Shown: positions 24,301 through 35,234, counted from the first letter of the stretch. The stretch is DNA of 64,000 nucleotides from Dendrophyllia cribrosa (GCA_024195265.1 JAJLRJ010000006.1:16941639-17005638), one strand, 5' to 3'. The notes: generated by a model not told the origin, from the sequence alone. Numbers and translations: made by a program.

Positions 24301-24557
24301 TACAAAACAATATGTTGGCCTTACCCATAAAGGAGGGACTTCACAGCGCCCTTAATAAAACAAAATGAAAAGGCGAACTTGAGCAGCGCCTAGTATGCAG
24401 TTCAACAATTCTACATTCTGGACCTATTCTTGTATCATTCCTAAGTTGGTCGTTTTAAAGAAGTTAACAAGAATTTAATAGATCAACATTCCCATACCTT
24501 CATCAGACGATGGTCTGTCACCTTGGCCATAGCACTTGATTCCTTCTGGTGACCCTC
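18390..24557 (-). CDS. Secreted protein with two chitin-binding (CBM14) domains
   Basis: Four exons join in consistent phase: 24498-24557, 21388-23907, 19439-19660 and 18390-18652. They encode about 1020 residues, without the first exon (signal peptide), which was not found. The first CBM14 domain opens the large exon (SFCVSKEDGIYADQ ... FCPTGLKFNPMISSCDVP). A linker of about 780 residues follows, rich in Gln, Asn, Ser and Lys and with no clear fold. The 19439-19660 exon carries NYNNNNNN. The last exon holds the second domain (SFCIGKTSGIYTNP ... MLFNPKEKICDVPDQ) and ends before AATAAA-type signals near 18360. CBM14 (peritrophin-A) domains bind chitin in extracellular matrices, so an extracellular matrix role is inferred. 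If the donor at 19438 is not used, a stop follows at 19428, giving a shorter form with one domain. Confidence 0.75.
18653..19427. other. Intron of the chitin-binding gene
   Basis: This is intronic by the model above. On the plus strand, GTGGATACGACACTCGCTTA at about 18870 followed by GATCGAACTTTGAC is suggestive of tRNA-like A and B boxes, and a GGTTCGTTTCCCG motif lies near 19026; a SINE remnant is possible but unproven. Confidence 0.3.
19661..21387. other. Large intron of the chitin-binding gene
   Basis: The donor GTAAGTA lies at 21387-21381 and the acceptor ACTTTCAG at 19661 (minus strand). AATGCCGC(A/G)GAACAAT occurs twice (20453, 21079), which hints at an old dispersed repeat. No other exon is recognised. 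Confidence 0.4.
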
Positions 24558-24739
24558 CTAAAGAAAAGATGAATGTTGAATATACTGTATTATGATGAAT
24601 ATCTATTAAACTTGATTTCTGGGAATCAATGTGACAATAATCATATATAACAATAATAATAATAATATTTATACATGGTGCGTTCTCACAGAACGTGGTT
24701 TTATAGAAAGGCCTTGTTAAATATTTTAGTATATACAGG

Positions 24740-26622
24740 CATGTGCCGCTGTGCTGTGTTGTGCTATGCTATGCTGTGTTTGTTGTGCTGTGCTATGCTG
24801 TGCTGTGTTAGGCTGTGCAATTCTGTGCTGTGTTATGCTGTGTTGTGTTGTGCTGTGCTGTGCTGTGCTGTGCTGTGCTGTGCTGTGCTATGCTGTGCTG
24901 TGCTATGCTGTGCTGTGCTGTGCTATGCTGTGCTTTGTTGTGCTTTGTTGTGCTGTGCTGTGTTGTGCTGTGCTGTGCTGTGCTGTGTTGTGCTGTGCCG
25001 TGCTGTGCAATTCTGTGCTGTGCTGTGCTGTGCTATGCTGTGTTATGCTGTGTTGTGCTGTGCTGTGCTGTGCTGTGCTATGCTGTGCTGTGCTATGCTG
25101 TACTGTGCTGTGCTATGCTGTGCTTTGTTGTGCTTTGTTGTGCTGTGCTGTATTGTGTTGTGTTGTGCTGTGCTGTGTTGTGCTGTGCCGTGCTGTGCAA
25201 TTCTGTGCTGTGCTGTGCTGTGCTATGCTGTGTTATGCTGTGTTGTGTTGTGTTGTGCTGTGCTGTGCTGTGCTGTGTGCTATGCTGTGCTTTTTTGTGC
25301 TTTTTTGTGCTTTGTTGTGCTGTGCTGTGTTGTTTTGTGCCGTGCTGTGTTATGCTGTGCTGTGCTGTGCTATGCTGTGCTGTGCTGTGCTGTGCTGTGC
25401 TATGCTGTGCTGTGCTATGCTGTGCTGTGCTATGCTGTGCTTTGTTGTGCTTTGTTGTGCTGTGCTGTGCTGTGCTGTGTTGTGCTGTGCTGTGTTGTGC
25501 TGTGCTGTGTTGTGTTGTGTTGTGCTTTGTTGTGCTGTGCTGTGCTGTGTGCTTTGTTGTGTTGCGCTATGCTGTGCTGCGTTGTGCTTTGTTGTGCTGT
25601 GCTGTGCTGTGTTGTGTTGTGTTGTGCTTTGTTGTGCTGTGCTGTGCTGTGTGCTTTGTTGTGTTGCGCTATGCTGTGCTGCGTTGTGCTTTGTTGTGCT
25701 GTGCTGTGCTGTGTTGTTTTGTGCTGTGCCGTGCTGTGTTATGCTGTGCTGTGCTGTGCTATGCTGTGCTGTGCTATGTTGTGTTGTGTTGTGCTGTGCT
25801 GTGTTGTGTTGTGCTGTGCTGTGCTGTGCTATGCTGTGCTGTGCTGTGCTATGCTGTGCTGTGCTATGTTGTGTTGTGCTGTGCTGTGCTGTGCTGTGCT
25901 ATGCTATGCTGTGCTGTGCTGTGCTATGCTGTGCTGTGCTATGTTGTGTTGTGTTGTGCTGTGCTGTGCTGTGTTGTGTTGTGCTGTGCTGTGCTGTGTT
26001 GTGTTGTGCTGTGTTGTGCTGTGCTGTGTGCTTTGTTGTGTTGCGCTATGCTGTGCTGCGTTGTGCTTTGTTGTGCTGTGCTGTGCTGTGTTGTGTTGTG
26101 CTGTGCTGTGCTGTGCTGTGTTGTGTTGTGTTGTGTTGTGTTGTGTTGTGTTGTGCTGTGTTGTGTTGTGCTGTGCTGCGTTGTGGTTTGTTGTGCTGTG
26201 CTGTGTTGTGTTGTGTTGTGCTGTGTTGTGCTGTGCTGTGCTGCGTTGTGCTTTGTTGTGCTGTGCTGTGCTGTGTTGTGTTGTGCTGTGTTGTGTTGTG
26301 CTGTGTTGTGTTGTGCTGTGTTGTGTTGTGCTGTGTTGTGTTGTGTTGTGTTGTGCTGTGTTGTGCTGTGCTGTGTTGTGCTGTGCTGTGCTGTGTTGTG
26401 TTGTGCTGTGTTGTGTTGTGCTGTGCTGTGCTGTGCTGTGTTGTGTTGTGCTGTGCTGTGTTGTGCTGTGCTGTGCTGTGTTGTGCTGTGCTGTGCTGAG
26501 TTGTGCTTTATTGTGCTGTGCTGTGTTGTGTTGTGCTGTGCTGTGCTATGCTATGTTATGCTGTGATGTACTGTGTTGTGCCGTGCTATGTTGTGTTGTG
26601 ATGCAATGCGTTGCGTTGCGTA
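24740..26622. repeat. Giant TGTGC pentanucleotide array, 1.9 kb
   Basis: The array is made of TGTGC units with variants TATGC, TGTGT, TTTGT and TGCGT. It has higher-order structure: the rare variant GCAATTCTGTG recurs at 24818, 25008 and 25198, exactly 190 bp apart (38 units). A block with TTTGTTGTGTTGCGCTATGC recurs at about 25550, 25655 and 26030. All three plus-strand frames stay open for 580-660 codons because each reads Val-Leu-Cys-Cys-Ala repeats; this is not protein coding. It lies upstream of the known exons of the chitin-binding gene, perhaps in its first intron. Confidence 0.95.
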
Positions 26623-26643
26623 CGTTTAGGGTGCACTGCTGCG

Positions 26644-27763
26644 CAGCCCCATACTCATAGAACCCATGGCCGTCATTTTTCATGGTCATGGCTAGCGGAA
26701 TGTTTCGCGGGCGCGTTGTGTGCCCGCCGTGTACCGTACGCTACCGTACGCCGTACCCGCCATACGCGTTGGGTTAGCTCGCGGGCGCGTATGACTTCGC
26801 AAAACATGTGCGCATGACGTCATCAACATCCGGGATCTTTGAGGCTTTGTTTTTCGCGCGGCTACACAGCCGTCAGCTCGGTAAACATGTTTTAAAAAGT
26901 TTGGATCTTTCGCTGGTCAGTGTTCAGCGGAGAAGTAAAGTCGTTATTTCCCTGCATTTTTCCCGGTTTGCTACTCAAGACAGGGTTACTAATTAAGGGA
27001 TACTCAGAAGCCGCTTTGGTAGAAAAAGAAGAGCTTTCTGGGATAAAATCTTGCTTCGAGGAACTTCATATGTTTTTCAATGTGGGGAGATATGTTTGTT
27101 TTCATTACGGATTTCAGAACCAAAGGAGCGTAGATTTAGAAAATTAACAAGCAAGCGAGGGATTCAAAGGTAAACTGAACAGATTACATTTTTCGATGGG
27201 AATTTATGTTGATATCAATCTGTGATTGACTTTTTCTTTGTGTTCTTGTGTAGTTTTGGAAAATTATTTTTATTAAAACGAGTTTAACTTCAATTGTATC
27301 GATTTCTTGAATTTCATCGAAGGCAGCTTGATGCGCTATATTAAAATGGTACGCGTTTTGCTTTTAAACACAAAACTTATGGAGTTATGTTCATTTTTAT
27401 GTGTTTGTTCATTTTTTAAATAGATTGAAAAGCGATTTTATGGAAACTAAATGAAACTTAGACTTCCTTCGCGTCGCCTTATGCAAATATTTTTGTGTAT
27501 GTTTGCAATTTTGATTTCCAAATCAGTTTCTCGAGCAATTTTTGGCAAACAACAACTGTATTTGATTCGGAAAGTAGTCGTACTTTTGTACGGTCTAAAT
27601 GTACTGTGCAGACTGTCGGGTAAATAAGCCTTAAGTCATCTTACTGTTTTTGAGAATTGCTAAAACTGAAAAATAGCCCGGTCGTCAATTTTAATTCTTG
27701 TGCTTCCGACCTTTCACCTTAGTTAAATTTCACCTCTTAGGCTCAGCCTATCTATATATATTA
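26644..27763 (+). repeat. Large dispersed repeat, arm A
   Basis: This 1.1-kb stretch is matched in reverse orientation by 33392-34796. Shared blocks include AGCCCCATACTCATAGAAC, GCTAGCGGAATGTTTCGCGG, the GC-rich GCGGGCGCGT region, AGCTTTCTGGGATAAAATCTTG, TTTTTCGATGGGAATTTATG, TTTGATTTCCAAATCAGTTT and TATCTATATATATT. The translations GYSEAA and EKEELSGIKSCFE are kept in both copies. The family is unknown: it could be an LTR or long TIR, or a repeat derived from a gene's 5' region. Confidence 0.8.
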
Positions 27764-28055
27764 CACTTTTACCTCTGCAATATAATCCGGGTTTCTTGAA
27801 GTGAGGTGAACAAAATCATAAAATTATATTTTACCAGCTCTTTCCTTCGGCTCACGAAAAGCGATCTGGAAACGACATCAGGTGAGTGCATAACCATTCA
27901 AAGTGACTCGCACGGATATTTTGTAATCGTGCACGTGTAAATGCGTGGATCGAATAGACAAGAATAACCAAACAAGTCGGATGGCATGCGCAGTATTCAT
28001 CAATTATGTGATTTTCAGTTTTTTAAAATGTTTAAAAATGCTTTAAGCTAACAAG
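27764..28055. other. Intergenic, nothing recognised
   Basis: No match to arm B continues past 27763, so this marks the end of the shared repeat. No exon is seen. Confidence 0.35.
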
Positions 28056-28635
28056 CCCGGGGGGGGGAGGGGGGGGGGTACTCCCCTATATAAGCTATAT
28101 AGGTATGTGCTGCCCCAAAGGGGATGAATTTTTAGCCGTTTGTTTGGTCTGAAAATGGGTCTAGATTTTGACCATTATGGTCTGAAATTGGGTATAGTTT
28201 TCTTTTTCTTTTTTTATTTCTCCAAAAATTAACAAGTTTAAAGGAATGAATAATTAAGAAATAAAGAGAAAAGGGGCAAAAAATAGTTAATTAACTAATA
28301 CCTTGCCCTCATAGTAGGATATTTAATTAATTGGATATAAGGAGAAAATGCTAATAACATACAATAAACAAATAAACGCATACGCACACATGCACACACA
28401 TATCATTATGGTGTGAAATTGGGTATAGTTTTTATGTGAAGGGAACCACGGGAGCGTACAATATATAAACATAGCCAGGTCTAAAATTAGGGAATGTATT
28501 TTAAAGATCATGTCTGAAAACAAGTAAGGAAAATGGCGTAGTTTGGTCTGAAATAGGGTCAGGATTTGGAGAAACGGGCACACCCCACCAAAAATGCCAA
28601 GGAGTACACCCCCCCCCCCCCCCCCCCCCCCCCCG
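28056..28635. mobile_element. G-run-bounded repeat element
   Basis: The left end is a G-rich run followed by GTACTCCCCTATATAAG; the right end is GGAGTACA followed by about 28 C. The ends are thus inverted copies of G(n)-TACTCC. Inside, a unit of about 30 bp with the core GGTCTGAAATTGGGTATAG recurs near 28148, 28180, 28411, 28470 and 28544. The same architecture is seen at 55048-55500. No open frame is supported. Confidence 0.7.
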
Positions 28636-28992
28636 GCCAATTAGCTGATTGTGGTTTAAAATATCTTCTGCATCAGCAACACCTTTTTTCTTCTTGGCAA
28701 TGAGTTTAAAATCAATATATGACAAAATCAGACTATCGACACACGTTTAATATGAACTTTTCACTAAAGTTGTACTTCGCCGTGACGAAGATGACCATGC
28801 AGTATACATTTTAAAAAAATTGTATAATTATGTTTTTTGTAATTTCAAACTTAATTAAGTCGAGCGATATTTTGCTGGAAAACAGCTTATTTGTCAAAGT
28901 AATCATTCCAAAGAAAGGAAAGAGGGACAGTGTACAACAGTTTTTTTTAAGACAGCGAATCTCCTGTCTCTTTCAATGACAGCAAGATAAAC
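28636..28992. other. Downstream flank of the expansin-like gene
   Basis: This is the probable 3' untranslated and intergenic sequence. No second C-terminal exon was recognised. Confidence 0.3.
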
Positions 28993-31900
28993 TTATTGTT
29001 TTTCGTTATATTTCTCACCTCTCACATCAGTGTCCGAGAATTGTATGTCAGATTTAATAACGACGTCGTTTTTCAATGCTTCAATCGTCGCCTCGAGCTG
29101 TTCATTCATGATACTCGTCAGGCGAACCTGGAGCGGGAAGGACACAGCACCCATTCCTTCATTTGAGAAGAAGTTATCGGCAGTTTTGGTGAGGCAAAAC
29201 CATTTGCTTTTCACTCTTTCGAACGCTTCAATACCAGCAACGGGAACCCTACAAATTAAAAGAATTGAATATGCTTAGGCTATATGGTCAAATTGTGCAA
29301 TTTAATTCTTTTGAGTAGTCACACAAATACACAGATACGGTAATTTCAGCCACACAAATAGTTTTTGGTCGAGAACCATCAAGGAGTTGAACAATTTACC
29401 ACCTGAGATTATAATATGGAATCGACGGAGTGCTTCAAGTTGACAGTAAATGCCCATCTACTTAAATGTAGTCACCCAAGACTCAAGATATATGGGGTGT
29501 TTCTTGGTGTTGCGGAAGCCATTGTTGGTTAGCTTTTGTGTTATGGTGTGGGTATTGTTCAGTGTCTTTTGAATCTTTTGTTTTACGTCATTTGGTGATC
29601 ATACTATCCGCAACACCAAGAAACTACCGATATATGGGAGAAACGCTTCAAATTTAAATTCAGAATGTTACCTCAGTTAGGTTTTGTGGTAGATTTTTGC
29701 CGGGGGTTCCTTCGTATTGTTCAAAGAAAATATGGCCCAAAGCTCCGATATTTCTTCTATTTTAGAACTATTTTGTGACCCCAATCATGCATCCAGCCTT
29801 ATAGGAGAGTCTGATTTAGCCACTGAAGCCACTAAAGCCCAGCTCAGCAGAGAGGGCGTTGTCATCCCGGTCATGACGGGTCGTTACAAAAAAAACGACA
29901 AAATTGGGTTTTGGCAATGCCTGAAGTAAACCTTACATTGCTGAGCAGCTAATAGCGACATAAGCACTAACCCAACCGTATAAAAATACACTAATTAATG
30001 TTAAAACGGGCTCAATGTAAGCACCATTCTCGTCCCCAGAGCTCCACGGTTTTTTTTTATTGCGTCTCGTGTAGCTCTGGTAACGGACTAAAATTTGAAT
30101 TTTTTGATTGGCCGTTTAAAAATGAATGCGCAACAAAATAAAAAATTTTACGCTTCTACGCATAAGGTTTTTCCACATACACAACATTCTCGTCTCCAGA
30201 GCTCAACCAAACGAAACGAGAGCTCTGGGGACGAGAATGTTGTGTGTGTGGAAGGTTTTATTATTTCCGGTTTCTGGTATTGAGCAAGCGCAATAGTACA
30301 TTAATGCATTAGGCATGCGCTAACGGATGTCGTGGATTTTACGACATCCGGAAGGCTTTGTTCCCAAAGATCTTTGCTTTTGCTTATATATTTGTGTCGT
30401 GTTTGTCCTCACCTAAAACGAATATCTTACGCTTTCGATTGTGCTTGCGGACGTGTTTGCGTTTCTAGTGTAATTCAGGCTTGAACAAATCCGACCACAC
30501 GTAGACTTACTTTGCGTTCATCGCTTGCAGTTTAAAATACATTTCATTGCTGCCAGTAAACCGGAACTGAATGAATCCAGTCAGACCTTGTCCTGTGGGG
30601 CAGTCAACAGCCTTAAAATTGATCTGCCATAACCCACTGCCGCTCTGTGGAGGGAGAAGAGCCAAATCTCCTGCAGGTTTCAAGGAGAAAGTAAAATATT
30701 TAAGAGTTAATAGTGCGGTGATAGCCAGATAATCGCTAAATTGTGGGTTTCTCACTGAGGCGTTCTCCTTCTCGCACGAGCAAGCGTAAAGTCCACGTGA
30801 GCTATTTTCTGCCTGCGCGGCAGGTGAACTTGCTCTTGGCGTACTGCCCTCGGCGAGTGTTAACCGTTCGTTTGGGAGATGTTAACGAGTGTTAACCGTT
30901 AGTAATCGGTGACAACACAGAGTCCAGGCCTAAATGAGCTAGAAACGCCTGTGACTATATAAGGATGGCGAACGTGTACGATCATATAGAACAAACGTTA
31001 ACGCCGATCGTTGATCAATCGCACTCAAGGGATAAAAATGATGCTGTATGAAAGGCTACTTTTCATGTTTGCCACCAATGGCGGTTTTTTCTTTTTTGTG
31101 TCCTCTATTTAGTGCCGGAACGTCCACGGTGATTGGTGATCATAAAAGTTCCATTCATCTATAATTGCCCTGTTATGTTATTTTGCCCACTTATTCTCAA
31201 TTCTCAATTTTTTCGATTGCGTGTAATCCGGGACATAAGTAGTGGTCTGAGCTCTTGTAAGCGACCACCTTGGCTCCGCATATTGAGTGGTAGCTTACGA
31301 GATGTTTTACTGAACAACAGAACGTTTAAGCCAAATCGCTTTAAATGAGATTATAGTATACCTTGATTTAACGTATCATCCTGGTCGACAACAATTGCGT
31401 TCAAAGTTCCCTTGACAGGTGGTGCTCCATCCAGGTCTGCAGCAGCGGGTTTACCACTACCTGTTACCTCTAAGCATACCCCACATCCCAGGGAAGACTG
31501 AAAGTCATCCTTTGAGGCGGCCACATGGAGGATTCCTGGTGACCTTTCAACGGATGGGGGCATATCCAGCGAACAAGCGTTTTTTCCACCTTTAACATAT
31601 TTTGCCTACCGTAGAAAAATAAGGAGTTACAAAATAAAGTTAAAATCGTATTTGGAAGAGAGTTATACTATGCATGTTTAGTTGTTTGGCCGAGGAAAAA
31701 AAGATATTGAGTCTATTATCCTTCAAACATTTTCGTTGAAAGACGCACACGTTATTTGTGAAATTTATGCGAACAAAGAAAATAAATAGAATAATATTCT
31801 ATATCTGAACCGAGAAAAGATAAACGGTTTGCTAACTTATAACATACGTATATATAAAAATGAAACTGATGACAAACGAAACCGTCAAGGCATTTTCTTG

Positions 31901-34900
31901 GTTCTTATAACGAGGCCATCATCAAACAAAATTACAGCGGTTACAAATTCTTGGCTTACACTTACGTTATATCATCTCATATCAAAATTCAGAAGCAACA
32001 AACAAAATGTTTACGAAATTGTAGAGAGTTTAAAACTACACATCTGGGCGAAATTTTGAAGCGCCAGAGCATTTCGTTCAAGAGATATAGGCGAACGAGT
32101 ATCAGACATTTTTAGTAAAAATGTATGGGGCGGCCATCTTGGTACACCAATGCAACATGGCGGCCAAAACTTCAAAGTCATAATTACGCAAAAAATCTCA
32201 TCACAAAAGATTGAATTGACTAAAAGTTACATTAAATCGGCTTATAAGCATCTAAAATGCTCATAACAGATTTGTGATAAGCTTCTGGCATCTATAATGC
32301 AAAAATAACTTTCAACTGGTTCAACTGTGTCTATTTTCACGGCTTATCGTGAAAAAGAGTGACGAATTGCGCGACACACTTAAAATATTTACAAATCGGA
32401 AGCAAAACATTTAAACACGAAAGATTTTGTGAAGGATTGCCACACTGGTATTTACATACCATGTTAGAAACAGCTTTGCAGGTTGTTAAGTTTAGATTTT
32501 TTAATTGTTATGACGTCATGTGCAAGCCAAGAAAAAGTTAAGTTTTAGTGGACGTCAACCAAGGCCGTTAAAATTATTTTCTGGTGTTTTTAATCTCATC
32601 GAGAGGGTGCATTTTGCAACTTTTCTATCTTAAATAAGGTCAAGCGAAATTTTTCCACCAGACGCTTTTCTCTCCTTCGGGAAATTATCCATCACGTGAC
32701 CGCTTACCTTTCCCGTGGATGGGCTTATAAATCGGTTGTACATAGCCTTGACATTATCAAGAGTGGTGTCTCTCTTTGCAATGGCAGCACCATTCTGTTG
32801 ATTTGGTATATTTGGTTAGCCGCGCATTGATATGAATATACCTCAAGCACTCAATATTAAGCTAATGTTTGGTGAAACAGAAAAGTTCAAAATAACAACA
32901 ACCTAGCTAGGTGAAAATAGCCCGTATTCAGGCAGTAACTAACAGCAACCAATTTTAACAGTGGCGGATTGAAGTTGTCTGGGTCCTGGAAAAACTTTGT
33001 CATCTTTGTCACATGCCACTTGGTAAGAACTGAGAAAAATGTCGTATATACGTAGGATTTTAAAACACAAGAAAATAGCGGACGACAGATCGTAGCCGCG
33101 AGCACAGATGTATACTTATACAATTTTGGGTTCATGTGAGCAGTGTACAAAAGTCGTATGATACAGTCAGCAAGGCATAAGAAGACGTCGCGACGTCAAA
33201 ATCGACCCCACCTCCACATCATTTGATGTTATGTCAGGACAGTTGTTTTGCATTTTCTAAAGATTCTACCCATGCGTACATTTGTAGTTTATTAAACAAT
33301 GTTTGATGTTTTCCTAGTCAAGTCAAAGCTCTTTTTACGGACAGTTTACTTTATTTCGGCAAAATCATCTCTCATGTTCCCTAATTTAAAAATAATATAT
33401 ATAGATAGGCTAAGCCTAACAGCGTCGCTCTTTGAACAGAAAGCCGATGATAAACTTAACTGAGGTGAAATGTTGGAACGGAAGCGCAAGAATAAAATTG
33501 ACGACCGGGCTATTTTTTAAAGGGGCAGTATCACGAGGTTCCACGCGCGGCACTGTTCACTATTCTTGCACTGGAATTTTGGACATATCACTGTTAAAAG
33601 TGATTTTTTCTTTCTTCAGGCTATCAAAACGGATTTTTTGATTCAACAAATATCTCCACTTCTCGACGGCCTTTTTGAATTTGCGGAATCAAACTTGAAG
33701 ACTGGGCCGACGTTTTCAAGTTTCGACCTCGTGATACTGCCCCTTTAATTTTAGCAATTCTCAAAAACAGACTAACGCGACCGTTTACACAGTACATTTA
33801 GACCGTAAAAAGTTTCACAAAAACAACTTTTCCTCCGTCTAGAATAACTAGTACGACTAATTTCCAAATAAAATACATCTGTTGCTTATAAAAAATTGTC
33901 CGAGAAACTGATTTGGAAATCAAAATTGCAAAAAATACACAAACATATTTGCATAAGACCACGCGAGTGAAGTTTAGAACTATAAAATCCAAGTCTTGTT
34001 TTGTTTACATAAAATCGCTTTTCAACCTATGTAATGAATGAACAAACACATAAAAATGGACAACACAATCTTCTTTCGAAAATTTTTTTTCAAATCTCCA
34101 CAAGTTTATGTTTTTAAAAAGCAAAACGCGAACCATTTATAGCTCATCGAGGCAGAGATGTCTCCGATAAAAGAAATAAAAACAACTGAATTTAATTTAG
34201 CACGTTTTTATAAACAATTCTCCAAAACTAGCGAGAACACAAAAAAAAGTCATTCACAGATTGATATCAACATAAATTCCCATCGAAAAATGTATTTTGT
34301 TTTGCCCTTAAGTCCCTCTACTGCTTGGAAATTCTTTAAATCTCCGCTTCTTCAGTTCTGAAACCCGAAGTGACAAACATCTCCCCGCATTGCTCCCATC
34401 CTCGAAGCAAGATTTTATCCCTGAAAGCTCTTCTTTTTCCATTATAGCGGCTTCTGAGTATCCCTCAATTAGTATCCCTGTCTTGAGTAGCAAACCGCGA
34501 AAAAATGCAGGAGAATAACGACTTTAATTTAAACCAGAGGCAACCTGAATTTAAACGGTTTTCTCCGCTAACACAGCAAAACATCAAAAGTGTTTTCCCA
34601 GGTGACGTGAAATTGCAAAGATCCCGGATGTTGTGTGGCGTCATACAAACATGTTTTGCGACGGTATACGCGCCCGCGAGTTAGCCCTGCGCGTACGCCG
34701 GGCACACGACGCGCCCGCGAAACATTCCGCTAGCCGTGACCATGAAAAATGACGGGCATGGGTTCTATGGTTCTCTGGTTCTATGAGTATGGGGCTCCGC
34801 GCGGGCCTTTGGCCCGCAGAGCTCCGCTTAAACTCTATAATACTGATCATCTGTAATACGGACAACGGACACCAAATCTGTTAATACTGATCTATATTAC

Positions 34901-35234
34901 GGAAAATACAGTGATTAAACCTTCTAAACAAGTAAAATGCAAATTATCCACATAGGATTCTGATTGATACTCAATCTAATAGACCCTAATCATAAATGGC
35001 GGCCGATTTATTTATTCTTTTATATTCATGCTAATCAGCCCAACTAGCCTCATTTTAGAGCAAAAGTTCCTTTTAATTTTGCACATGCTGACGAGGCTAG
35101 TTGGGCTGATTAGTATGAATATAAACGAATAATAAGCCGGCCGCCATTTATGAATAGGGTCTTTGCATGTATTGATTTATATCTTATTTAAAATTTACCT
35201 CTTTAACCAAAGCCAGGATTACTGAAAGAGACAT
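28993..35234 (-). CDS. Expansin-like secreted protein
   Basis: Exons 32708-32794, 31362-31605, 30511-30670 and 28993-29248 join in phase with consensus splice sites and encode 248 residues to a stop. A small exon at 35199-35234 (MSLSVILALVKE, then GTAAAT) could supply the start and a short signal peptide, giving 260 aa; that exon is less certain. The order matches expansins: GKAKYVKGGKNACSLD, VAASKDDF, CGVCLEVTGSG, AIVVDQDD, WQINFKAVDCPTG, the LQAMNAK/VPVAGIEAF junction, then FPLQVRLTSIMNEQ and DIQFSD, i.e. a double-psi barrel followed by the carbohydrate-binding beta-sandwich. Expansins loosen or bind polysaccharide without hydrolysis; in an animal the target (algal or bacterial wall, matrix glycan) is unknown. 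If the donor at 29018 is used instead of reading through to the stop at 28993, another 3' exon would exist. Confidence 0.82.
29496..29628. mobile_element. 133-bp MITE with 9-bp target duplication
   Basis: The ends are GGTGTTTCTTGGTGTTGCGGA-like at the left and the reverse complement (GGTAGTTTCTTGGTGTTGCG) at the right. GATATATGG lies directly outside both ends (29487-29495 and 29629-29637). The element sits in an intron of the expansin-like gene. The 9-bp duplication suggests mobilisation by a Mutator-type transposase. Confidence 0.75.
29638..30510. other. Intron of the expansin-like gene
   Basis: It holds the hairpin repeat at 30162-30262 and a plus-strand 65-codon frame (from the ATG at about 29732) with no recognised family. 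CATTCTCGTCCCCAGAGCTC-like sequence occurs at 30024 as well as in the hairpin arms. Confidence 0.35.
30162..30262. repeat. Hairpin repeat in intron
   Basis: ACAACATTCTCGTCTCCAGA and its reverse complement form arms of about 45 bp around a very short centre (CAACCAAACGAAAC). The extended arms include CCACATAC/GTGTGTGG. A small palindromic MITE is the likely source. Confidence 0.65.
31606..32707. other. Intron of the expansin-like gene
   Basis: Sequence around 32060-32170 (GGGGCGGCCATCTTGG and ATGGCGGCC motifs) looks repeat-derived. No further exon is supported. Confidence 0.35.
33392..34796 (-). repeat. Large dispersed repeat, arm B (inverted copy of arm A)
   Basis: This reverse-oriented copy of 26644-27763 is longer, in part because a 224-bp MITE is inserted at 33521-33744. 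It lies in the proposed first intron of the expansin-like gene. The outer end (AGCCCC on the minus strand) is followed by an unrelated GC-rich hairpin (GCGGGCCTTTGGCCCGC). Confidence 0.8.
33521..33744. mobile_element. TTAA MITE inside arm B, with an empty site in arm A
   Basis: AGGGGCAGTATCACGAGGT and its exact reverse complement are the ends, flanked by TTAA (33517-33520, 33745-33748). Arm A near 27670 has the same flanking sequence without the element (GGGCTATTTTT directly followed by TTTTAGCAATTCTC, read on the minus strand, apart from a 2-3-base difference). The boundaries are therefore confirmed within the window. Confidence 0.88.
34981..35162. mobile_element. Palindromic MITE (AGACCCTAAT...)
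   Basis: AGACCCTAATCATAAATGGC and ATTTATGAATAGGGTCT mark near-complementary arms; internal arms GAGGCTAGTTGGGCTGATTA and its reverse complement are exact. The whole 182 bp can fold back. On the left it is preceded by AAT, giving AATAGACC as the terminus. Confidence 0.75.

Noticed and set aside
24675..26660. Three overlapping 580-660-codon frames of Cys/Leu/Val/Ala
   Set aside because: They are translations of the TGTGC pentamer array, open in all three frames by repeat arithmetic; not a protein family.
26611..27147. Short plus-strand frames in arm A
   Set aside because: They lie in a dispersed repeat; partial conservation in arm B is noted as a finding but is not enough to call a gene.
29732..29929. 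65-codon plus-strand frame starting MAQSSDISSILELF
   Set aside because: Plausible composition, but no family, no splice partners and it sits in an intron of a minus-strand gene.
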